This document shows positions 44,501-55,950 of a DNA stretch of 64,000 nucleotides, piece by piece. Made by a program: the position numbers and the translations under genes. Under the pieces are notes generated by a model. It ran no database searches. It saw only the letters and a program-made list of their open reading frames with translations, and had not been told where the DNA came from. The DNA lies in NCBI GenBank assembly GCA_036172665.1, contig CM069871.1:60324713-60388712 (forward strand). Direction: 5' to 3'. Each line of letters opens with the position of its first letter. Positions within the stretch are counted from its first letter, which is position 1. Origin of the DNA: Prosopocoilus inquinatus. Lineage: Eukaryota; Arthropoda; Insecta; Coleoptera; Lucanidae.

Positions 44501-47500
44501 TTTTGATACTGCGGCATCTTTTTAATCATCTGCGAGAGATCCTTCATCGATTGCTTGTCGCTCTGCGTCATACGCTTCGAGTCCGTAAACTTCTTCAAGT
44601 TCTTCGTGACGAGCTGGGATACCACCGCTATGTGTTGGTGTCGCAGTTCCACCCATAATTCGTCGTTTTCGTCCAGGAGGACTTCCTTTACTACGCCTGC
44701 AGAGGCTTCGTACCTAAAGCGCAATTATAATTTAGAGTAGACGGTCACGAGATTACTATTATCACGATTAGATTTTTTGATCAACTCTATGCGTAATCAC
44801 ACGAAACTTCAGAGCTCAGCGGAAAACGACGCGCGGCTTATGAAACTGGAACGCGAGCAGCATTACAATCATTCTGCACACACAAGTGTTATTTTAAAAA
44901 CTATTGCGGGACCTAGTTAAGCAAGCATATTTTTGTGTATGTTTGCAAACAAACCGGGATAAATAATCCAAACAAAATTTGGAATTTCGTTTAAAGCTCT
45001 ATCTATGCCCCTACAATCCGAAAGTTTCTGCGTGAGGTGGTGAAGACGCAAAAGGCGACTTATATAAATACACTCACTTATAAACATCGTTTTCGATGTC
45101 CAGCAAATCATATGCCATAGCCTGGAATGTCAGTTCATGTAAGAGAGGGGAGACACAATCGAAACCCCGGTCGATAATAAGTAATTGAGATCGAGCTTTC
45201 TCCGGTCCTTCCCCCATAGTTGGTTCGTCTGCCTTATACGCATCTAATTTCTGCTGGATGAGCTGGGCCAGTTCCACATTGCGCTCCCAATCACTGCAAT
45301 TGTCTCGTTTAAAAAAAAGACAAGGCAAACATAAAGGCATCAATTTTCTACCTGCGATACCGCACTGATGGATATTCACCCAACGTAGCACAGAGCGTAG
45401 CGATTTGCTCGGCCATTCTCTCCATGTTTGCGTTTCGATATTCCGCAAACGAGGGCGCATAACTGCACTGAAACGTGTCGGGTGAATCGAGGGAGAAGAC
45501 CTGCGAACAAACACTTTGAACATACCACCGTTTGGCCGTGAATTATTTATTATTGCATTAAGTTATGCGAAATAACAATCAAGCAAACATGCATCGTCAC
45601 ATCACCAAAAAAATTATTCGGGTTAAGTAGTTACGAGAGAGCGACAGAAACGGTAGGTAAGGTAGGCAGCATTCCAATCACAACTACGACGTAACACACC
45701 TGTGACTCATACGGCAAGAAAGCGATGTTGATCTCCTTCAGTGTTTTAATTTTCTTCGCGGCGCACGATTTGCAGAGTACATTGAATAGTTCTTCGGGGC
45801 AAACTGGCAAAACAAGTGCCGATTAAAAATTAATGCACAAGAAAAAAAACACCCGACAAGTTCCGTTTTCGTTTTGTTTCATTAAAAGAAACAAAAAAAA
45901 AACTTTTGGAATTTCACGTTTGAAAATTTGCTAAAAACTAAAAGAGAGAACCTGCTTATACTTAATACATCGTACTATACCAAATTTTCAAAAAAGAGAC
46001 ACTAATATAAAATAATTTGCATCCGACAGAAAATGTCAACAAGAAGGTATTCGTGTTAATATTTTTGTTAATTTTGTTGAGCGTGTTTGTACAGGTTGGT
46101 TTAATTTCAATGTCTCTTAAGAGCGTAGATAAGGTCAAGGGAGTTATGTTACGGTTTGGAAAACCGCATTCCGAGTGATATGTTATGTTTAGTGTCGCAT
46201 TTATTTCTAATATGTAGTGTTACAGTTTATTTTTCCCGTATTGCCTCGCGCAACCCTGTATAAAAATAGATCCGCCCGAATTATTTCTATTTTTAGATCG
46301 GCCGTAAGGAACTTCGATCGAGTTAACTGCCAGCCTCGTTTTTCACGCCGCGTCGCGCGATGACGTTTATTACATTCGATTAGGGCTCAAGCGCGGGTTT
46401 CTTCTACGACCCTAATTACTCAGAGTTTAGTTTATGAAATGCCCGTTTATTTTCTTGACACACAGGATTTACAGTGTTGTTTTAAATATGGGAAACCAGC
46501 TCGTTTTATTTTCGTCAAATTTAAACGAAATAAATTGTGTTTCATTTTACTCCGGGCGACGCCGTTGAGTCCGGTTTTCTTTTGAGCGATTGCAACATGT
46601 TTCACGGTCTTTCTCGCTCGAACCTCGGATGTTTCCTTAACCTTCTACCTTTCTTTTCATTGGTTTTCGTTGGATTGACTCGTCATTTTCGATTTTTTCG
46701 TTTCGTTTGATTCTCTCTTCCCCCCTGCCTGGGATCAACTTTGCAACGCATCACTCTTAAGAGAAAGTTCCAGTGTGAACCAGTTTATTTGTTTCGTTGT
46801 GTGTAAATTATTTCCACTAGGGGTGAAATAAATTTCTGCGACCGCCGGTTTTTATGGTCGTGTGCCCGGATTTCGTGTAATTGTTTTTCTTTACAGGTTC
46901 TCGATGTTATTTTTCGACGCAGAATAATTCAAGTTTTATTTTCGTTTGAGTTAAAACATGAGTTTAAAACGTCGCATTTTAGTCCGGAAGATGACGTTCT
47001 GTCTGTATTTTTTCTGCGTTGGTTTTAACTTATTTTACGATCATCTCGTTTGAGTCGAGGCCGCCCTCACAACCCCTGACCTATCAGATGCTCGTAATTT
47101 TTAAAGATAATTCGACCATTCTCCCCGTAATAATAAAATAATAATATTGCGAACTGCCTTTGTTTTCATTGGTTTTCGTCGGATTGACTCGTCATTTTCG
47201 ATCTTTTTCCTTTCGTTTGATTCTCTCTTCCCCCCTGTCTCGGATCAACTTTGCATCGCATCACTCTTAAGAAAAAGTTCCAGTGTGAACCAGTTTATTT
47301 GTTTCGTGTGTGTGTAAATTATTTCCCCTGGGGGTGAAATAAATTTCTACGGCCGCTGGCCGGAATTAACGGTGCCACTCGAGGAGAAAGCTGCGTCATC
47401 ACGCCCTTTTTGTTGTTAATCACCAGGTGAGTTTTATTTTCGTCGGCTAATTTGATCCGTGTGCTAGGTTTTATGCACTCTTCTTTTAGTCATTTTCCTT

Positions 47501-50500
47501 TACCTTTCTTTTCAGGACAGCTTACCTTTTACGGTAGTACACCTTTATTACGGCATACTCTTACTGGGTGAATTTCCCCATTGAACTGCCGTCTTTGGCT
47601 GTACTTTTTCGCCTCTGTCATGCTACCTTTTGGTGAAACTGCTCAACCAAATTCGTGGGCCATTTGCCGTCGCTAGGCTTCCGTTTGTTTTACTGTACGT
47701 CCATTTTGTTTCGTTCGAACTCCTTCTTTTGTATTTTGGGGCGAAGCCAAATTTGGCTTTATTAATTTGTTGCGAGCACGTAGCGTTCAATCGTCATCTC
47801 GATTTTGTTTGAGGACCTCGGCTCCATAGATGCCTATATCCGATGGCAGACAAGGCATGGTTGCGTCACGTTATCGGCAAGGGATTCGAGGAAGCCGCTT
47901 GCACTTTTAGACTTCAGTCGGATGTTAATGGAGTTATAAATTACATTTGCACTTCACATTTAACGTTATTGGGTTCCACTGAGAGCTTTTACTCGGTTGG
48001 TTTTGACTTACGTCACGTCAGTTCACCCCTTCTTTCATACAAGTCAATTCCGATTCGTTAGAACTCCTTCTTTCGTATTTTGGAGCGAAGCCAAGTTTGG
48101 CTTTATTAATTTATTGCGAGCATGTAGCGTTCAGTCGTCATCTCGATATCCCCAGGGCGCGGTGGTGTTTTTTTTAAGGACCTCGGCCCCATAAACGCGT
48201 ATATCCGATAGCGAACAAGGCATGGTTGCGTCAAGTTATCGGCAAGAGCTTCGAAGAAGCCGTTTGCACTTCTACAATTTCAGTCGGATGTCAATGGACT
48301 TATAAATTAGATTTGCATTTCACATTTAATGTTACTGGGTTCCACTCACAGCTTTTACTCGGTTGGTTTTGACTTATGTCACGTCAGTTCTCTCCTTCTT
48401 TCGTACACGTCAGTTCTGACATCACGTTTTCTTGCGACTTTGTGCTTTTTCGAATGGAGAATAAGGCCCGGGGACAATGCTGTAAAAAGTTTCCATTTAA
48501 TATGTAAGAACAAATTCTGGGCCCAGGTTACTGTTTTCATGTTAATTTTTTAATACGACTCGTTTTATAAGTTTTGATAACGTTTATTTGACAAGCTTAT
48601 TTTGAATCTAGTGATTTATTAGTGAAGACTTTTTTTAACTGTTAACAAAGTGGCCCTGGTGGATGAGAAACTCGTTAGAGCTTGTCCCAGCTTTTCCTCT
48701 CTAATCGGACAGGTGTGTTTTTACGATTGTCGCTCTTTTCGTTCACATTATTATTGTCGCACTTCTCCTCCTTTGCAGGCTTCACTTATTTTCCTTACAG
48801 GCTACATTTCTCTTGCCTTACAGGCTTCAAGTATTAGTCTGAAGTATTGGTTTAAATTTTGAGCTTTGGTCTTCTTGCTTTACATTCTGGTTAAGCCTTG
48901 ATTTAAATATAACGACATATTTGGTACGGTACCGTTCCGAATCGGCTTTCTTTAAGCTACCCTTCGGTACCGACCTCTTCGAAGCAGCTCTTCGAACCGG
49001 CTTTCGACTAGCGCCTTCACTCAGATGTTAAGTATAGCGAAGGCGGACCAACAGGACGAAGGACTCTCGCCGGAGCAAGTCCAATTTTAGCGCGACCGCG
49101 ACTTCATTGGCGTACCAAAGTATATCATGTTTTAGGCGCTTAACGCCAGGTATAATAATTGTTATTTGTTTTTAGCAATTTGATTTAATACATCAGCCAA
49201 TCACAGAGGCTGTCAAATAAGGAAACTTGAAAGAAAAATGTACATGTGGTCCATAAAAGGTTGCATTACATTGATTTCTGTTATGAGAAAGAAAACCAAA
49301 AATTATTAATAAAAATGTCATACATGTCATACGTACACTATTTTTGGTTTGCATAATATAAAATATGTTTCAAAATTAATAAGAATAATGTTTAATGAAT
49401 TAACTGCAAATATAATAAAACTATTAATCAAGGTTTAACACATGTAAGTGGGAGGAAAACACACGTAAAGTCGCCCTGCACAAAAAAAAAAACAAATTAT
49501 CCATTGCCTCCCCCCGTTCAACCTCCTGTTATTATTAGTTTGAAAGCCGCACACCAAATTAAAAGCGAAACTGGCAAATTATAAATTAACTGTGTACCTG
49601 AGACTCACTAGGTATAAATGCTATGTTGATTTCTTTTAAAGTCCGTATGTACTTTGCAACTTTTGAGGAACACAAAGCGTCAAACAATGAATCTGGACAA
49701 GCTGTGAAAAATCATTGCTACAATTAAAAAAAAGAACATATAAACAAAAAAAAAATGTGTGAAGTATTAAACTGATTTAACTAACTTATACCTGTTGTTT
49801 TCTATACGCAATTATAATCCTATAAAGTCAATTACCTTTTTGAACATTACATTAAAAGAAAAAACCTGAGATTCCAATTTTCTACACAATTAATTTTCAT
49901 ATTTTAATTTTGAAATGATTAAAGCCAGTAATACATTAAATTTTACCTTCTGTAAAGAATACATGCGCGGCCTTGTACATTACGACAGCCCCGAAATCTC
50001 CCATTAGGGCTTCCACGGAGTTCTTCGAAGGTGTTATGAGATACACAGCCTCCATTGACGTTAGCGGTTCGCGTTTCTTGAGGATGGTCTCGACCACTGC
50101 AACAAAAAGAAATACCAGGTTTTTGTTTACTATATGCAAATATTTAAACCTGTAATGCATCACCATGAATGGGAACGATTGAACTCGTGTGTCCTTAACA
50201 AAAATTTAATAGTTTTCGAGAAAAATGCATTTTCACCAAATCGTTTGAGAACTGCTGGCGTAGCTAATGAGTGGATGGTGACCTAACTCTTGCCTACGCG
50301 GCCGCCTGTTGGATGACAACGCAAAGGTAGGTCAGTGTTTAACTTGACCTTGTGCACGAACGAGGTCGTAAATCGACCGGTCAATCAAAACGCGTTCACA
50401 AGGTGCCTGGATTTATTAAAGTAAATAAATGTAACTTCACTCTAAGTAATTACAATTTGAAGTATTTTCAAAATAAAAATTAGTGCAATTCAAGCAGCTG

Positions 50501-53500
50501 CGAATATCGCATGTGGTTCGTTCGCCGAACAAATTAAAAAAGAGGTACGAATAAATTGTAATTTCACATTCCGTATGAATTTTAATAAACTTATCAAAAG
50601 TAGACATTTACTTTTTTCCATGGACCCTAAGTAATAGTATTTTCATAGCTAGCAACGAGATTAGCAAAAGTTGATTTACGTAAAAGGGAGAAGGAAAAAC
50701 ATTTTTAACGCGTTCGCCTAATTGGTGCGTAAACTTTCGGATTTATTTATCGATAGTTGATATTGTAAAACAAATAAATGTAACATTACTTCGATCAGTG
50801 AATTAAAATGTTAAATAAAATAATTAGTAAACGATATCAGTGATTATTATTACGAAATGCTGCGTTGATGACCGGCGCGACATCAGCGGGCGTGTTCACA
50901 CCGACTAGAGAGGAAGACGTCATTGACCTTGCTAAATATTTCTTTCTCGTACATTTTAACAGTTCTAAACAAGTCGTACCTCCGAAATTTTTTGACTATG
51001 ATACGGTAGTCACAAAAAACCCCGCAGAAGGTAGCATTTTATGTACTTATACTGAGGTTTTTTATTTGCACATAGCAAAAAAATACCTTGTAGAATATAA
51101 AAGTTGCCAGCAAAAAATATGAACACTTTCACGTTGAACTTACGTGTTATTCCTTCTGCCGATAAGTCGTGCATCTTGCAGCAGGCAGAGACCATTCGCA
51201 TTCCCAGATGGTCCACCACCAGCACTCGCCAATCCACGCCATGACCGGCAGGGCCGTTCTTCTTAGTGCCTTTGTATTTGATGACTTCGTTCATAATTTC
51301 TGCAAAATATAAATTGAGATGATTAATCTATGGGCGTTTTGTTTGTGACTGTGACAACTTATTTAGCCTAAGTACATCACAATCACCTGTCGCCTTAGCA
51401 ATCGAAAGAGTTCCAAAGCCGGGCGTTTCCGGTTGATTCCGGAATCAATTCAGATTATAACACGTGATTTGCTACCACCTGTATGAAGTTAAGTTATCTC
51501 CTGTTAAAAATTGCGAAAAAGGTTACAAGTCAGCGCTGAGGAAGACAATGAGCTGTCCCGAGCTAAAACTCAGATGGAAATGGGCGCAGTTAGAGGTCAA
51601 GTGCGAGAAGGAGAATAACAAACAATCAGCTGTCCCGAGCTAAAACCTAGATGGAGATGGGCGGGGTTAGAGTTCAAACGCGCCAGGGAGATCAACTCCC
51701 AGCTGATGTTACGCCGCTACGGAACCGCCTCCCAAGGTTCACAGCGTGCGCCAAAATTTCGAGGAGAATAATTCACTCTTCGTACTTACGAGACCTTAAA
51801 ACCTGTGACTTACATTCTTTAATGCTAATCACTACGATACAATATTAAACTTCGCTCTGTTGTTTTCAACTAAAACGTAACTTAAATTACTCAAAGCGGT
51901 ACTTAAATCTGATGCGCACATAAGTGCCGCAATATCTGCATAATATCAAACATGCATTAGCCAAATAACGATAATAAAACAATACGTCACGTTTATTGTA
52001 CGGAAGTTTATTGTCCTGCACCCGTCGAAGTCGATGGTCTTCGAACATCAAACGTAGTAGTGACACCTCGTGACGGTTCGTCGAATTGCCGGTGCCACGC
52101 TTTGTGTCGTTGACCTTCTAGAAATACATGGTGCTGCAGGGCGTTTTCTTAAAAGCGACCTCCGTTGAATATTCGAAAGCATATGTCGAAAAAGGTGGAC
52201 GACGATCGGAAAAGAAAAGTCGAAAAGCAGATGAAACGGAGGGTAAAATTAACAAAAAAATCAGATTCCTAGTTGGAACAAAGAAATCGAATGTGAATAT
52301 GAGTCCTAATAACACGTCAAATGACTCAAAATGCAAATAATTCCACTAAACCGTAGTTAATTTGAATTTTGGTCTAAATACCAACAATTGATGAGAAAAA
52401 TATTCACAACGCATGTACCCTGACATGATAAAATGCAAAATAACACCAAAGCTGACTGCCGGGAACGAACGCTCTAACGAACAACATGTGGTCCAATCAG
52501 AATGCGGTATTAGATAACGTGACTTCCAGGACCCAATAAATGCCGTGATATCCAGACGCCAATACACAGTGTGGCTGCCTGCCACCAACTAAACCGTCCA
52601 AAACATGACCACCAAAATATTAGCAGCATATTAAATTGTAACAGATTGACTAACTCTGCGCCAACTCTAACTTACTGTGAAAATATTTCCCTAGAAGCGA
52701 GGTAGGTCGTTCCACATTACATATGAAGTCGCAGGAAGGAAAAAAAAAGAATCTACTGAACCTCTCCCAACAATTATTGAAATAACAGTAAAACTCGTTA
52801 AGTTCTACATCTATATGAAAAAGAACAGAGTTTATTTTCTTCAGGCACATACTCTGTTATATAACAAAGCTCCAGAAAAAGAGCGTCTGCGGGAGTACTC
52901 GCGTGTAGCTTAGAATTATCTAATATTAATTTTTTGATAGTTAACAACGCTGATCACCGAAAACCAGTACCAGCCTATCGGTACAGCAACACCTGAACAA
53001 CAATTGAAATAAGACTGAAATTCGTTAAGTTCAACTTCAATACAAAAAAAGAACACCGTTTATTTTCTTCAGGCACAAACTCTATCTTATAACAAAGCCC
53101 CAAAAGAAGGGCGTTGGCGCGTGTGCGGCAGTACTCACGCGTAACATTATCTAACATTAATTTTTTGATAGTTGACAACACTGATTACAGAAAACCAGTA
53201 CCCGCGTATCAGTACACACCGGGTATTCCAGTCGATATGAACTGTAGGCAATTAACATGAAATTTCACATGTTGTTTTATTTTATCTTCCCAATACGACA
53301 ATAGCCGAACGAATACAACAAATTGTAAGTTTAGGATGAAGTATAGTATAGGCAAAGGATCGTACCTAATCGTTTTAGGGACAGTTTCTGAAACCAATTT
53401 CAATCGGCCCATTAAACTGATCGTTAAACTAATGAGTCCGTTTAATCGAATCGGACTTCTGGAAACATCAGAGTAACACGACCTGGTTTGATCCTGATCT

Positions 53501-55950
53501 AAACGTTATTCTAATGTCGAGCAGATGGCGCCACCATCTAATGGCCGTTTTCATAATCAGACTTTAAGGAAGCTTTAATTTAAAGTCACTTTAAGAATAG
53601 GGAAACAAATGTATTTTTTTAGGTTAAAGTAACTACAAAGTCTGATTATGAAAACGGCCCTTAGGCCCGATTTCATAATACGTCTTTAAATTTAAAGTTA
53701 CTTTAACCTAAAAAAATACAATTGTTTCCCTATTCTTAAAGTGACCTTAAATTAAAGCTTCCTTAAAGTCTGATTATGAAAACGACCATAAACCTAATTT
53801 CTTTGTTGCGAATAAAAGTTGGAATACTAAAAATGCAAGGAAAACACGTAAAGAGTGAACATTTCAAGAGAAGCAAAAAAAAAGTATTACTTAAATCGAT
53901 TTCGGGAAAATGTAGGTTACGTAAATTGGGTATCTGCCAATTAAGTTAACAGACCTGTTTGTCGTTTTAAATTAATTAACGGCCATTATCACAATCAGAC
54001 TTTAAGGAAGGCTTAATTTAAAGTCACTTTAAGTATAGGGAAACAAATGTATTTTTTTAGGTTAAAGTAACCTTAAATATAAAGTCTGATTACGAAAACT
54101 GCCCTAAGGGCACAAATTTAAAGTTACTTACTACTAAAAAAAATACTTTTGTTTCCCTATACTTAAAGTGACTTTAAATTAAAGCTTCCATAAAGTGTGA
54201 TTGTGAAAATGGCCGTAAGCATTAAAATGTTTCCAAATACTCATTTCCTACTTTTACCCGTTTATAGATTTTTTTCAACGAGTCGTAAAATGTGCAAACC
54301 AACGAACTCAACGGTTCAGCCGGTTGCCTGCTCTAAAGGCGCTAAAAACTACTTTTCTAAACTTAAATAATTTCTAAATCTTCACAATTAACTGACTAAG
54401 GTTGTGCAGCTTGTCTAATTCTTAAATATTTAAACAATATTCCAACTCATTTTAGAAAAGAAGTAATAAAACTATAAAAACCAAACACTATATTAATTTC
54501 TTTTTTAATATTTAACCTATATAACATACGTATTGTATTCGTTTAAAAAATAATAAATCTAACGTCTTAAAAAAAACAAGCCGCCATCGTATAGGCAACC
54601 AAATGAACATGGTCGTTTGTGGATACCTTATATTAAAGACTTATTATGCAAGTTTCTTATTTTTTCATCCCTAAAACAATTTTTCATTTTTTAAGTAATA
54701 AATAAAATAAATAATAAAATTGTATTACTAATGGAATATATAAATATAAATATTTTAGAGAACCAAATATTAAATCAAATTTCCAATTATTCGATTGTCT
54801 AGACTTGACTGACTTTTGTATTAAATTGAACAAATTTCTTGACTTTTCCCTGACATCAATAACCTCTTCTCAATTTCCTGACTTCCTGGTTTTTCCGATA
54901 CTGGGAATCCTGGAAATTTGTTTACTATATACAGGGTGTAACTTTAATAAGGGGCCAAACTTTCAAGACCAGTTCCTCACATCGAAATATGAAAAAAAGT
55001 TTATTATAAACATAGGTCCGCAAACGCATAGTTTCTGAGATATAACGAAATAATCATAAGGAACCACGATTTCATATTTGAAATCTCATAATTTTCCCGA
55101 ACAACTTTCCCAAATAACATTTCCGGGTATCTTGAAAAATAAAGGTACTTTACTCTTACGTCGATTTCAAACATTTCGATCTCTTTCGGTATATGACGAT
55201 AGATATTCAGATTTTGACAAGTGTATTTTAGGTTTGGGAAGATGCGGGAACTTTCATAAGGAATAAATTTTTCTCAGAAATCGATAACAAAAAAGTTTCC
55301 CAACTTCTTTCCGGACCCTGTATCTCAGAAACTATGAGCTTGCCGACACATGTTCATATGAATTTTTTTTCATAATTCGACGTGAGGAACCAGCCCTTGA
55401 CGTTTCTTCTCACGTAAAACTTACACACTGTATAAAATAATATTCTCCAGATTAATACAGATCTGAAGAGACCTATGGAAAGGAAACAACACATTCTTGT
55501 TTTAAGTAAGAACAAGGATTTGTTTATTGCTGGTTAATAAAAAAAAATCTAAGGCGATAATTCATGCAAATTTAATTCACATGCGTAAATTATAAATCAA
55601 ATATGATTTCACCGTAATGTTAGGAGATAATTAATTAGTCACGGTTTCGAGTAAGCTTCATTCATACGCACCCCGGCGAAATGTGACATCTGTGACGTCA
55701 CTCCCCCACTTGACAGCGGCGAAATGTAATCAATAATGCAACAACTGATAAACAATTAATTAAGGGCACAATGAATACTAAAAATTGCAAAATTAAACTG
55801 CAAATGAATAAGCGTCTCTACGAGATTCGGACCGTCCACGCAAAAATGTAGCAAATTTTACTGTCAAAACAAACCTCTATAGATACACTCCTGCTTAAAG
55901 CAAGCTTAGACAAAACACTTACTCTGACCGACTTGAGCTTTGAGGGCCAT
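38379..55950 (-). CDS. Rop: Rop, Sec1/Munc18 (STXBP1) family protein, complete, 10 coding exon positions
   Basis: Sec1/Munc18 protein of the synaptic and general exocytic pathway. It binds syntaxin, keeps it closed, then templates SNARE assembly at the plasma membrane. Coding exons, 5' to 3': 55923-55950, 51144-51299, 49947-50096, then 49598-49701 or 45700-45803, 45352-45500, 45078-45293, 44407-44713, 44112-44357, 38655-38845, 38379-38595. All junctions are GT-AG with matching phase, giving 587 residues, close to the ~595 usual for the family. It begins [19 protein letters not shown] and contains [66 protein letters not shown] and [15 protein letters not shown], all very conserved in orthologues. 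Position 4 has two alternative exons. Introns range from 58 bp to 5.3 kb, and the long ones are filled with repeats. The start follows a GAAAATGG context. No premature stop was found. Confidence 0.96.
38655..38845 (-). CDS. Rop: Rop exon 9
   Basis: Acceptor ATAATTTTTAG, donor CAG|GTAAGT. Encodes [40 protein letters not shown] and [18 protein letters not shown], residues 453-515. Confidence 0.94.
38858..39080. repeat. Dispersed repeat, 'GGGCGTCGGCG' family copy 2
   Basis: Matches 21,020-21,280: CTTCCCAAACTAGA, GTGGAACACGGC, CTCCCAAAAAACTAAGGGCG and GAGTACTCATGCGTTGGCTT. Confidence 0.55.
40250..40660. repeat. Direct duplication of ~160 bp
   Basis: 40,250-40,412 and 40,503-40,660 share AATACAAGTCACTATGCTT, ATTTCTGTTGC, AAAAAGCTGACA, GAACTTTCC-type and CCACCTAGC blocks in the same order, offset about 253 bp. 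Confidence 0.75.
42241..43270. repeat. Tandem repeat, ~345-bp period, three copies, in Rop intron 8
   Basis: AGATGCTCGTAAT recurs at about 42,513, 42,857 and 43,201 (spacing 344 and 345). Each unit contains TTCTCGATGTTATTTT, GATGCAGAATAATTCACG and CTCCCCGTAATAATAAAA-type segments. A fourth copy lies at 46,848-47,160. Confidence 0.85.
44112..44357 (-). CDS. Rop: Rop exon 8
   Basis: Acceptor CACTTTAG, donor GAG|GTAAGT, phase 0 at both ends. Encodes [20 protein letters not shown] through LGVNVISE, domain 3b. A 5.3-kb intron follows. Confidence 0.95.
44407..44713 (-). CDS. Rop: Rop exon 7
   Basis: Acceptor GCTTTAG, donor CAG|GTAAGT. Encodes [20 protein letters not shown] through KLCKVEQ, domain 3a with the helical hairpin region that contacts SNAREs ([20 protein letters not shown]). 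Confidence 0.96.
45078..45293 (-). CDS. Rop: Rop exon 6
   Basis: Acceptor CAATTGCAG region ending ATTGCAG, donor AA|GTGAGT. Encodes [40 protein letters not shown] and [15 protein letters not shown], the domain 2/3 boundary and one of the most conserved SM-protein blocks. Confidence 0.96.
45352..45500 (-). CDS. Rop: Rop exon 5
   Basis: Acceptor TGTTCGCAG, donor AG|GTAGAA. Encodes [20 protein letters not shown] and [20 protein letters not shown], residues 147-195 in domain 2. Followed by a 58-bp intron. Confidence 0.95.
45700..45803 (-). CDS. Rop: Rop exon 4B (alternative)
   Basis: 104 nt, acceptor TTTTGCCAG, donor CAG|GTGTGT, same phases as 4A. Encodes [20 protein letters not shown]...[11 protein letters not shown], closer to the standard insect Rop sequence. 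Differs from 4A at 12 of 35 residues. Using both or neither would shift the reading frame, so exactly one must be chosen. Confidence 0.92.
45804..49597 (-). other. Rop intron between alternative exons 4A and 4B, repeat-filled
   Basis: No other coding exon seen. Contains one copy of the 345-bp unit (46,848-47,160), a duplicated ~200-bp segment (46,655-46,850 and 47,160-47,360, sharing GATTGACTCGTCATTTTCGA and AGTTCCAGTGTGAACCAGTT), and a two-copy 344-bp tandem (47.7-48.4 kb). Confidence 0.6.
47706..48415. repeat. Tandem repeat, 344-bp period, two copies
   Basis: GCGAAGCCAA occurs at 47,741 and 48,085, and downstream blocks GGTTGCGTCA, TTATCGGCAAG, TTCAGTCGGATGT and TTTTACTCGGTTGGTTTTGA follow in both. 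Short frames here belong to the repeat. Confidence 0.85.
49598..49701 (-). CDS. Rop: Rop exon 4A (alternative)
   Basis: 104 nt, acceptor TTTTCACAG, donor CAG|GTACAC, phase 1 in and 0 out. Encodes [20 protein letters not shown]...[11 protein letters not shown]. It corresponds to the same 35 residues (112-146) as exon 4B, at the boundary of domains 1 and 2. It is as complete as 4B, with no stops and the conserved TLKEINIAF core kept. Confidence 0.88.
49947..50096 (-). CDS. Rop: Rop exon 3
   Basis: Acceptor TTGTTGCAG, donor G|GTAAAA. Encodes [20 protein letters not shown] through [10 protein letters not shown], residues about 62-111, the rest of domain 1. Confidence 0.95.
51144..51299 (-). CDS. 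Rop: Rop exon 2
   Basis: Acceptor TTTTGCAG, donor C|GTAAGT, phase 1 at both ends. Encodes residues about 10-61 of domain 1 with [20 protein letters not shown], part of the syntaxin-binding face. Confidence 0.95.
52755..53218. repeat. Direct tandem repeat, ~230-bp period, two copies
   Basis: TTTATTTTCTTCAGGCACA and TTAATTTTTTGATAGTT recur with a spacing of about 231 bp, along with AGAAAGAGCGTC/GAAGGGCGTT and a GAGTACTC/CAGTACTC block that links it to the GGGCGTCGGCG family. Confidence 0.75.
53543..54213. repeat. Cluster of hairpin MITEs in Rop intron 1
   Basis: GGCCGTTTTCATAATCAGAC begins a ~117-bp unit (53,543-53,659) that ends with its complement; further units follow at about 53,665-53,787, 53,980-54,104 and a half unit to 54,213. 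All have a central AGTATAGGGAAACAAA-type core, and successive units alternate orientation. Confidence 0.85.
54930..55433. mobile_element. TIR element (~500 bp), TA-flanked
   Basis: TACAGGGTGTAACTTT at the left is complemented at the right (ACTTACACACTGTA), with a second matching block GGTTCCTCACGTCGAA/TCACATCGAAATATG further in. Internal sequence is shared with the foldback at 17.65-18.34 kb. No transposase. Confidence 0.7.
55923..55950 (-). CDS. Rop: Rop exon 1 (coding start)
   Basis: 28 nt encoding MALKAQVGQ plus one base, donor A|GTAAGT. Joining to exon 2 makes the AAA Lys codon of QKIMNEVI. Confidence 0.92.

Larger units (their letters stand above)
51300..55922 (-). other. Rop intron 1 (4.6 kb), repeat-rich
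   Basis: Holds two loose copies of a CAGCTGTCCCGAGCTAAAAC unit (about 51,550 and 51,630), a ~230-bp direct tandem (52.75-53.2 kb), a cluster of hairpin MITEs (53.5-54.2 kb) and a TIR element (54.9-55.4 kb). No unrecognised exon was seen. Confidence 0.6.

Noticed and set aside
50865..51122. 85-codon plus-strand frame in Rop intron 2
   Set aside because: No recognisable domain, no splice or expression signal, AT-rich intronic context.
52128..52340. 70-codon Lys-rich plus-strand frame in Rop intron 1
   Set aside because: Low-complexity translation without family resemblance; surrounded by repeats.
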